Of a DNA stretch of 12,571 bases, positions 6,782-12,571 are shown in pieces (within the stretch, counting starts at the first letter, position 1; every line of letters starts with the position of its first letter). The notes beneath the pieces were generated by a model. It saw only the letters and a program-made list of their open reading frames with translations. It had not been told where the DNA came from and did no database searches. Source of the stretch: a bacterium (lineage in GTDB: Bacteria > JAHJDO01); NCBI GenBank assembly GCA_030671985.1, contig DAOVHI010000030.1:1-12571 (forward strand), read 5' to 3'. Position numbers and translations under genes: made by a program.

Positions 6782-7282
6782 CTATTCAAAGTCATCCCAC
6801 ATAAAATTATCCGTATCATACAATATTGGTTCAAAAAGCTTTTGTATTTTGGATACCGCTAACTCTCCCCATCTTTCTTCATGCTTGAGATAATTATTGT
6901 TCACATATTCAATAGCATTGAAAAGATGGTCTTCATCATCGAGAAATGAATCGTTATAACCTTTTGACCAGAGGCTTTGCTGATATCCACTCCCTTGAAC
7001 CGACGATTTAAATCGTCGGTTCACTTCATGGGCCGATGCTCCTTTTATCTGCTTTGCGATATTCTGAATATCCTTTCCCATATCAGCAATTATCAAATGA
7101 ACATGATCTGGCAAGATTGTTCCTGCGAGAAGCTTGATGCCAAGTTTTTTTACTGACTCAACAATGCACTTTGCTAGCAAACATCTTTCCTTATCAACCA
7201 AAATCACAGCCTCTTCACCCTTTTTATGACTTCTTTTACGAGAATATTTTGTCTCAAATGTCAGTAAATGAAACTTAGCCAC
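6782..7282 (-). CDS. REP-associated tyrosine transposase (RAYT, Y1/HUH family), 166 aa
   Basis: Single-strand DNA transposase-like enzyme of the TnpA_REP group. The HUH metal-binding motif is LPDHVHLII (His60, His62); the C-terminal half has the RAYT pattern LWSKGYNDSFLDDEDHLFNAIEYVNNN, in which Tyr126 is the likely catalytic nucleophile. Length and motif spacing are normal, so the enzyme may be active. The start is a GTG at 7282, three bases after the stop of the HEPN gene, with AAAGGG a little upstream; no ATG near the N-terminus would retain the first strand. Codons 87-96 (VNRRFKSSVQ) are encoded by a perfect palindrome that also occurs at 8277-8304, so the transposase gene contains a copy of what is probably its own recognition hairpin. 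RAYTs are usually single-copy, domesticated genes whose palindromes spread through the genome; this is family knowledge rather than something seen here. Confidence 0.88.
   Translation of the reverse strand: MAKFHLLTFETKYSRKRSHKKGEEAVILVDKERCLLAKCIVESVKKLGIKLLAGTILPDHVHLIIADMGKDIQNIAKQIKGASAHEVNRRFKSSVQGSGYQQSLWSKGYNDSFLDDEDHLFNAIEYVNNNYLKHEERWGELAVSKIQKLFEPILYDTDNFMWDDFE
6993..7023. repeat. REP-like palindrome, copy 1 (inside the RAYT gene)
   Basis: Bases 6996-7023 are a perfect 28-base palindrome with arm TGAACCGACGATTT. With three further bases (CCT) at its low-coordinate end it is identical over 31 bases to copy 2 at 8274-8304. It is in frame and contributes residues 87-96 of the transposase, between NRRF-type and LW..GY family positions, without breaking the protein. 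Confidence 0.9.
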
Positions 7283-7285
7283 CTT

Positions 7286-8206
7286 TTAATACCCTTTTTT
7301 TATTGCCCCAGTTCTCAGAAGTTCTTCCAGGCAAGACTTTACATCAAAGACTCTCAACTGGTTAAAAGTATCTAACCCCATTGTCTTGAATACCAGCACT
7401 TGTGTCAGATGCCTGAATAGTTCTAGATATTTTTTACACTCATCCCAATCCAGATGTTGAAATGGTGATTTGGGGTTCTCAATGGGTAACTTTCCACTGT
7501 GAGACAACTGATTTCTTACATCAGAAAAAATCCTCAGACACTCCTCCGGGATCGAAGCCACACTACTTACAAGGTATTTTTTGACCAGATAGTTGATCTT
7601 GGTATTGAGAGATGTACTTGTCAAAGCATCATAAGACACACTTCTATTATTACAGTAATACAAGTATTCCCAGATGGTTACATCTTCTAGAAATCTCGGT
7701 TCTGTAAAAAAAATACTCGAGGCATTGTAGAATGCTCTTATGTGAAACCCGTTATCGTACTTTTCCTGCCACTCATTCTTAAAAATCTCCGTGATTGCGG
7801 TTTTCAAGTGAGTTTTGAGTTCTGTCGAGTTTTTTGATATTATCTCGCAATGTTTTGCCGAGCATAAAGGAAATTCAAGTCGCTTTTCGTAAAATTTCGG
7901 CACCACATTCCGCCCAATGCAAATTGAGATAACCACTAACAGGTCTTCTAGAAACTTGATGCTTCTATACATGGAATCTGTTCGACCCGTACGAAAGATC
8001 GAATCCTTTTGCCTAGCAGGAATTGAGACGCGAGCATTTAGGTGCATTCTTCTGTTGTATCTCAACATATAATAGGAGCTAGTTCTTACCCTTCTCTGCT
8101 GTTGTTTCTTTTGGATTGGATAAAAAGTGTAGCCATCGACAGTGAAGTGTTGAAAGTCCTCTGCGAAGATGAAATCCAAATTGTACAATCTCAACAATCT
8201 GCTCAT
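7286..8206 (-). CDS. HEPN-domain protein, possibly ApeA-like (306 aa)
   Basis: I do not recognise a precise family. The C-terminal part contains SDVRNQLSHSGKLP (Arg231, Asn232, His236), an RNxxxH motif characteristic of HEPN ribonucleases, set in helical sequence (about 195-280) as in the Apea-like HEPN group of defence proteins. The N-terminal half (DFIFAEDFQHFTVDGYTFYPIQ, then a basic stretch KKQQQRRVR at 33-41) looks beta-rich and is short for an ApeA-type N-terminal domain; in-frame extension is blocked by a stop three codons upstream. No signal peptide or membrane helix is evident. The Shine-Dalgarno is weak (GAGGG, about 13 bases away). The gene ends three bases before the RAYT start, and the REP-like palindrome lies about 70 bases before it. 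If the HEPN motif is active the protein would be an RNA-cleaving toxin or antiphage effector; this is inferred from the motif and the mobile context. Confidence 0.6.
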   Translation of the reverse strand: MSRLLRLYNLDFIFAEDFQHFTVDGYTFYPIQKKQQQRRVRTSSYYMLRYNRRMHLNARVSIPARQKDSIFRTGRTDSMYRSIKFLEDLLVVISICIGRNVVPKFYEKRLEFPLCSAKHCEIISKNSTELKTHLKTAITEIFKNEWQEKYDNGFHIRAFYNASSIFFTEPRFLEDVTIWEYLYYCNNRSVSYDALTSTSLNTKINYLVKKYLVSSVASIPEECLRIFSDVRNQLSHSGKLPIENPKSPFQHLDWDECKKYLELFRHLTQVLVFKTMGLDTFNQLRVFDVKSCLEELLRTGAIKKGY

Positions 8207-8227
8207 GTCAATTCATATCCCTCAACT

Positions 8228-8250
8228 CTTTAAGCTTGAAGCTCTTAAAG
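8228..8250. repeat. Small inverted repeat upstream of the HEPN gene
   Basis: CTTTAAG and CTTAAAG form a 7-bp stem with a 9-base loop in the gap between pckG and the HEPN gene. No U-run follows on the minus strand, so it is not a standard intrinsic terminator. It could be a chance structure. Confidence 0.35.
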
Positions 8251-8273
8251 GCGACCTGCAGCTGTGGCGATTG

Positions 8274-8304
8274 CCTTGAACCGACGATTTAAATCGTCGG
8301 TTCA
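8274..8304. repeat. REP-like palindrome, copy 2 (12 bases after pckG)
   Basis: Perfect 28-base palindrome (8277-8304, arm TGAACCGACGATTT) with CCT before it, identical to copy 1 over 31 bases; here the stem can extend by three more pairs (one G-U) because GGG follows. It lies just after the pckG stop. It lacks a U-run, so it is not a normal terminator, but a stem this long in the transcript could block 3' exonucleases, a known effect of REP elements. Likely substrate or product of the RAYT enzyme encoded 1 kb away. Confidence 0.9.
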
Positions 8305-8316
8305 GGGAACAGGGTG

Positions 8317-10203
8317 CTACTTGCAGAAAACCTCAGGAGCTATGTAACCTCCGTATTTTCCCTGCGCAGCTTTCAGACGTTTCTTCTGTTCTTCAAGAAT
8401 GCTGAAAAGAATATCCGGAGTATCTGAGACTTTTGTTTTGTATATCTCTGTGATTCTTTCTATTTTTTCCAGATTTTCGGGTATTCTCAATGTGAACTGA
8501 TTTATATAGTCTTCTTCTGAGTAATCGACATCAAGAACCTGTTTAAATAATTTTTTAAGGTCTTCGTATTTCGGGATAAAACCTGTTGGAGTTTTGATCG
8601 CGTCTACATCATTGTTAACCCGCAATTCCATCCATTTAATCCATACACGCTTATCCTGCATACCTGTTATATACTCACCTGTTTTACTGTCTTTAAGAAA
8701 GTAATTGGCTGCAAAAATCGCAGGCGGAGAATCCAGAGAATCTGCGAATTTAAGATAATTGCTAATATATTTACCTAGCGAAACGGAAACAAAATCTATA
8801 TTAGACATAGGGCAAAATTGTCTGACGCCTTCCTGCCCAAGAGTTGCGGATGTAGTCTCTGATTCCAAAGAAGCTCCCATTGTTATTACTCCGTGCGACC
8901 AATCAAAAGACTGCTGCAGGGGAGACCATGTACTTGAATCCCTTCCGCCGTAGATTATTCCTTTTGTTTCTGCTCCCTGGACATCATCCAGTTTAGGATC
9001 CAGATTCTTAAGAGAATGAAGTTTGACTGTATATCTTGCATTTTTATGAGAATGTGTTATCTCTGTTCCTTTTGAATCTTTTTTCCCCTTTACCCATTGT
9101 CCTGAATGGTTGATCCCGCTTTCAGGTATTTCTCTTTTGTCTCCAAGCCAAAAAGGAATTTTATCTTCCGTTACAAGAATATTAGAGAATATTACTTCGT
9201 TGGGAGATGTTAAAACATCCCATATTAAAGGATCATCCTTTGCGTTAACATTCTGAATAATTCCAAATATTCCGCTCTCAACATTTACTGCATAAACCTT
9301 GCCATCCCGATGCCTTAAATACGCTATATCATCCCCTACAATGCTTTCTCCTCTCATCATAGCAGTTGACGTTTTTCCGCATGCGCTTGGATAAGCTCCG
9401 GTGAAATAGGTAACTCTTCCATCCGGGCCATGCACTCCCATAACCAGCATGTGTTCAGCAAGCCAGTCTTCTCCCGATGCCTTGTTGATGGCAAGCCTAA
9501 GAGACAGCTTTTTAAGCCCGACTGTGTTACCAGCGTATTGAGTGTTTGTGCTGTATACAATATTCTCCTCAAGATCCATATATATTCTGCGTTTGTCTAT
9601 ATCTTTGCTTACCATATTGCTCAGAGCACCGGCGCTGTGCATAATCCTAAAGAAACTCTCGGAATTACCAATTCGTTCAAACTGCTTGTATCCTCTCCTA
9701 TAGAGAATATGTTCCGAATGCGCAACATAACTGGAATCGGTTATCTGAACACACGGTATGGAAAATTCAGAATTAGTCGGCCCAAGACAGAAAAACAAAA
9801 CCAGCATCTCCTTTCCAGCCATACTATCCTTTAAATATTCATGGACTTCTGCCAGACCTGCTTTTTTGTCTATTGTATTAAAACTGGCTCCGAGCTTTAT
9901 TCCCTCAGAAAGAAGGTATTTGGTTTGCGCTTTATCTCGAGCTTGATCATTGTAACCGTCATAATGAACTGTATGTCCCTGAACAGCGAGCTTTCCTTCC
10001 TCCCCAGTTTCCAACGCCTTATTTCTTATATACTGAGCATCCTCATCAGAATCGTTGCCAATAAAAACCGAATCAGGGTTACAAAGCTCTGCATATTTTC
10101 CGACAAAATCATGCAGCTTTGCATTATCCAAAGCCATCAATTTCTTATAACTTGCTTCCGTACATTTTTTCTTAAGCAACTCAGCGTATTTCTCTTCCAT
10201 CAT
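8317..10203 (-). CDS. pckG: Phosphoenolpyruvate carboxykinase, GTP-type, divergent (628 aa)
   Basis: Interconverts oxaloacetate and PEP with a nucleoside triphosphate, in gluconeogenesis or the reverse anaplerotic direction; cytoplasmic. Family landmarks: YAGNTVGLKK (223-232, substrate and metal lysines), WLAEHMLVMG with His251, the P-loop YPSACGKTSTAMM (271-283) with the GTP-PEPCK hallmark cysteine 275, GDDIAYL (290-296) with two metal-binding aspartates, and YGGR (418-421). Length is normal. It is divergent: where vertebrate and most bacterial enzymes have MRSEAT (Arg436 in rat), this has LESETT (447-450 region), and the guanine-pocket PGFGEN segment reads TGMQDK (513-518). Nucleotide preference should therefore not be assumed. 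Two ATGs are possible; AAAGGGG is 3 bases from the first (10203) and 6 from the second (10200), favouring the second. It starts 13 bases after lon and is probably co-transcribed with it. Confidence 0.92.
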   Translation of the reverse strand: MMEEKYAELLKKKCTEASYKKLMALDNAKLHDFVGKYAELCNPDSVFIGNDSDEDAQYIRNKALETGEEGKLAVQGHTVHYDGYNDQARDKAQTKYLLSEGIKLGASFNTIDKKAGLAEVHEYLKDSMAGKEMLVLFFCLGPTNSEFSIPCVQITDSSYVAHSEHILYRRGYKQFERIGNSESFFRIMHSAGALSNMVSKDIDKRRIYMDLEENIVYSTNTQYAGNTVGLKKLSLRLAINKASGEDWLAEHMLVMGVHGPDGRVTYFTGAYPSACGKTSTAMMRGESIVGDDIAYLRHRDGKVYAVNVESGIFGIIQNVNAKDDPLIWDVLTSPNEVIFSNILVTEDKIPFWLGDKREIPESGINHSGQWVKGKKDSKGTEITHSHKNARYTVKLHSLKNLDPKLDDVQGAETKGIIYGGRDSSTWSPLQQSFDWSHGVITMGASLESETTSATLGQEGVRQFCPMSNIDFVSVSLGKYISNYLKFADSLDSPPAIFAANYFLKDSKTGEYITGMQDKRVWIKWMELRVNNDVDAIKTPTGFIPKYEDLKKLFKQVLDVDYSEEDYINQFTLRIPENLEKIERITEIYKTKVSDTPDILFSILEEQKKRLKAAQGKYGGYIAPEVFCK

Positions 10204-10216
10204 GATCCCCTTTCTT

Positions 10217-12526
10217 TTATTTTAAAATACCCGCTTTTTTAAATACCTGATCAGTATTTTTTACAAAAACAAATTGCATCTTTTTTCTTACATTCAAAGG
10301 AATCTCATCAAGATCCTTTTTGTTTTCCTGCGGCAGAATAACTGTCTTTATATTGCTTCTATGGGCTGCCAGAACTTTGGATTTCACACCTCCTACCGGC
10401 AAGACGTTTCCTCTGAGCGTTATTTCTCCCGTCATCGCAATATCCTTCTTGATAGATTTATTAGTAAGCGCAGAAGCCAGAGAAACTGCCATTGCAACGC
10501 CGGCAGAAGGACCGTCTTTTGGGATACCTCCTTCGGGCACATGAATATGTATATCGATATCCTTATAAAAATCCTCCGATAAATGAAGTTCTTTTGCTTT
10601 AGAACGAACAAAGCTGAGCGCTGCCTGACCGGATTCCTTCATAACATCTCCCAACTGACCTGTTAGAGTAAGCTCTCCCTTTCCTTCCATTATAGCAACC
10701 TCTATTGACAATATCTCACCTCCAACCTCTGTCCATGCAAGACCGGTAACAACTCCAACTTCAGCTTTTTCCTCTCCCTTATTATATCTAAATTTTTTAT
10801 TCCCCAAAAAATCATAAAGATTGCCTGGAAGCACTTTAATCTTTTTCTTTCTCTTTTTTTCAACAATCAGCTTAGCTGCTTTTCTGCATATAGACGCAAT
10901 CTCTCTTTCGAGATTTCTCACCCCCGCTTCGCGCGTATAATATCTTACTATACTGAAAAGGGTTTTATCCGAAATTTCAAGCAAGTCACTATTCAACCCA
11001 TTGAGCTTTAGCTGTTTTGTTATTAAAAATTTGTTTGCTATTTTCACCTTCTCCATTTCTGTATAACCTGAAAAATCTATTACTTCAAAACGGTCAAGTA
11101 ACGTCAGAGGAATATTATGAATGACATTTGCCGTTGCTATGAACATTACATTCGAAAGATCAAAATCTACTTCAAGATAGTGATCATTGAATTCTTGATT
11201 CTGTTCGGGATCAAGCACTTCAAGAAGCGCAGAGGACGGATCTCCTCTAAAATCAACACTCATTTTATCAACCTCATCAAGCAGAAATACGGGATTTCTT
11301 TTACCCGCCTTTCTAATGGATTGAATTACCTTTCCTGGCAAAGCACCTATATATGTCCGCCGATGACCTCTAATCGTTGCTTCATCTCTTACTCCGCCAA
11401 GAGAAACCCTTATAAATTTCCTGCCTAAAGCACGAGCGATTGATCTCGCTAATGACGTTTTTCCTACACCTGGAGGCCCCACAAAACAAAGTATCGGACC
11501 TTTAAGCTTTTTTACTAACTTTCTTACTGCCAGGAATTCCAGTATCCTTTCCTTGGCCTTTTCAAGTCCATAATGATCCTGATCAAGAATTTTACCGCTC
11601 TTCTTTATATTTAATTTATCCGGTGTTTCTTTACTCCACGGAACACCGATCAGCCAGTCCAGATAATTGCGAACCACAGTCGCCTCAGGAGACATTGAAT
11701 GCATCTTTGCCAGCTTTTCCAGCTCCTTATTCGCTTTCTCTTCAGCCTCTTTTGTCATCTTAGCTTCTTTTATTTTTGCCTTAAGCTCACTAATCTCGTC
11801 TCCATCTTTTGAGCCTTTTCCCAGCTCCTTTTCTATTGCCTTCATCTGCTCATGCAGATAAAACCGCTTTTGCGTTTTACCAATCTGTTCCGTAACCCGC
11901 CCTTGAATCTTCTTCTCAACACCAAGAATCTCTATCTCTCCTGCAAGTATTTCTATCATTTTCTTTAATCTATCTTCATGATGAAAGGATTCTAGAATTT
12001 GTTGTTTTATTTCCGTTTTAACTTTAATATGAGAAGCAATTACATCCACTAATTTGCCGGGTTGATTAAAACTATTAATTGAGTTTAGGAATTCTCCGGG
12101 TATTTTAGGACTCAGTTCTCCGTACTTCTGAAATATTTTTTTAACCGTTCTCATTAAAGCTTCTATTTCAGGTGTCTTTTTAGAGGATTCTTTTACTCTT
12201 TCTGCTTTTACTTCAAATATTCCTCTTGTATTGACATATTTTATTATCCTTGCTCTATCCATCCCTTCTATCAATATTTTAATGGATCCATCCTGATTTT
12301 TCGCTACCTGTAGAATTTCTGCGACTGTTCCGACCTCATACATATCTTCAGGGATTGGATCTTCTGTAAGCGCGTTCTTCTGCGCCACTAACAAGACCTT
12401 CTTTGATCCTGCCATAGCTTTTTCTACAGCAAGAATAGACCTGCTTCTGGCAATCCATAACGGAACTATCATGTATGGAAGCACAACAATATCTCTGATG
12501 GGGATAAGGGGAAATCTATCAGGCAA
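10217..12526 (-). CDS. lon: Lon protease, ATP-dependent (769 aa)
   Basis: Cytoplasmic AAA+ serine protease degrading misfolded and regulatory proteins. The order is typical: LON substrate-binding domain (FPLIPIRDIVVLPYMIVPL, 5-23, to about 200), a coiled, charged region (about 205-275), the AAA+ module with Walker A GPPGVGKT (349-356), Walker B FLLDEVDK (414-421), the arginine-finger region LLDRFE and sensor-2-like REAGVRNLER, then the protease domain with GEITLRGNVLPVGGVKSK. The catalytic dyad is Ser674 (DGPSAG) and Lys717 (GVKSK), 43 residues apart as in E. coli Lon. The start is a TTG at 12526: an in-frame stop lies seven codons upstream, GGAAAG is suitably near, and no ATG would keep the conserved LON strand. 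Length is normal for the family. Cells usually make it as a heat-shock protein; no heat-shock operator is visible in the short upstream stretch. Confidence 0.97.
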   Translation of the reverse strand: MPDRFPLIPIRDIVVLPYMIVPLWIARSRSILAVEKAMAGSKKVLLVAQKNALTEDPIPEDMYEVGTVAEILQVAKNQDGSIKILIEGMDRARIIKYVNTRGIFEVKAERVKESSKKTPEIEALMRTVKKIFQKYGELSPKIPGEFLNSINSFNQPGKLVDVIASHIKVKTEIKQQILESFHHEDRLKKMIEILAGEIEILGVEKKIQGRVTEQIGKTQKRFYLHEQMKAIEKELGKGSKDGDEISELKAKIKEAKMTKEAEEKANKELEKLAKMHSMSPEATVVRNYLDWLIGVPWSKETPDKLNIKKSGKILDQDHYGLEKAKERILEFLAVRKLVKKLKGPILCFVGPPGVGKTSLARSIARALGRKFIRVSLGGVRDEATIRGHRRTYIGALPGKVIQSIRKAGKRNPVFLLDEVDKMSVDFRGDPSSALLEVLDPEQNQEFNDHYLEVDFDLSNVMFIATANVIHNIPLTLLDRFEVIDFSGYTEMEKVKIANKFLITKQLKLNGLNSDLLEISDKTLFSIVRYYTREAGVRNLEREIASICRKAAKLIVEKKRKKKIKVLPGNLYDFLGNKKFRYNKGEEKAEVGVVTGLAWTEVGGEILSIEVAIMEGKGELTLTGQLGDVMKESGQAALSFVRSKAKELHLSEDFYKDIDIHIHVPEGGIPKDGPSAGVAMAVSLASALTNKSIKKDIAMTGEITLRGNVLPVGGVKSKVLAAHRSNIKTVILPQENKKDLDEIPLNVRKKMQFVFVKNTDQVFKKAGILK

Positions 12527-12571
12527 TTTTTGTTTTCTTTCCGGTTATAATAATAGGCGGTATTTTTTTAT

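Noticed and set aside
8180-8212. TTGACA and TACAAT on the minus strand at the HEPN start
   Set aside because: The spacing is about 20 bases, too long for a normal promoter, and transcription would begin inside the gene after its start codon.
8274-8304. Palindrome after pckG as an intrinsic terminator
   Set aside because: The stem is strong but no U-run follows on the minus strand, and an identical copy occurs within a coding sequence.
12527-12571. TATTAT/TATAAC as the lon -10 box
   Set aside because: The window ends before a -35 box could be seen, and such strings are common in this AT-rich DNA.

Overview
All genes read on the minus strand, so transcription runs from high to low coordinates. 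The DNA is AT-rich. The organism looks like a diderm bacterium: it has a periplasmic binding protein with a cleavable signal peptide and a pseudopilin with the H-X9-DG C-terminal motif. Proteins with that motif are abundant in the PVC superphylum and relatives (Lentisphaerota, Verrucomicrobiota, Planctomycetota, Omnitrophota). I suspect an uncultured member of that group, but this is inference; there is no rRNA or other phylogenetic marker to settle it.

Layout in the direction of transcription. (a) 12526-8317: lon (TTG start), then 13 bases later a divergent GTP-type PEP carboxykinase gene (pckG). (b) 8316-6091: an accessory block. It opens with a perfect 28-base palindrome, followed by three closely packed genes: a HEPN-type protein with an RNxxxH motif, a REP-associated (RAYT/Y1) HUH transposase that carries a second identical copy of the palindrome inside its reading frame, and a short Cas4-like PD-(D/E)XK nuclease domain resembling the N-terminus of DUF2779 proteins. 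(c) 6058-2513: nadB (L-aspartate oxidase), feoA and feoB (ferrous iron uptake), tightly spaced and probably one operon. (d) 2512-2204: a regulatory leader with a good sigma70-type promoter, a compact cobalamin (B12) riboswitch, an antiterminator arm and an intrinsic terminator. (e) 2203-1: the operon under that riboswitch: an H-X9-DG pseudopilin, a BtuF-like cobalamin-binding protein and a BtuC-like permease that runs off the window. Starts and stops overlap at both junctions (ATGA and TAATG), implying translational coupling.

How it fits together: regions a and c are housekeeping (proteostasis, gluconeogenesis, NAD synthesis, iron import). Region e is B12 import, expected to be off when cobalamin is plentiful. 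The two least ordinary things are the pseudopilin placed as first gene of a B12-riboswitch transport operon, and the HEPN/RAYT/Cas4-like block bracketed by the RAYT-type palindrome. No CRISPR array, tRNA, rRNA or plus-strand gene was seen.
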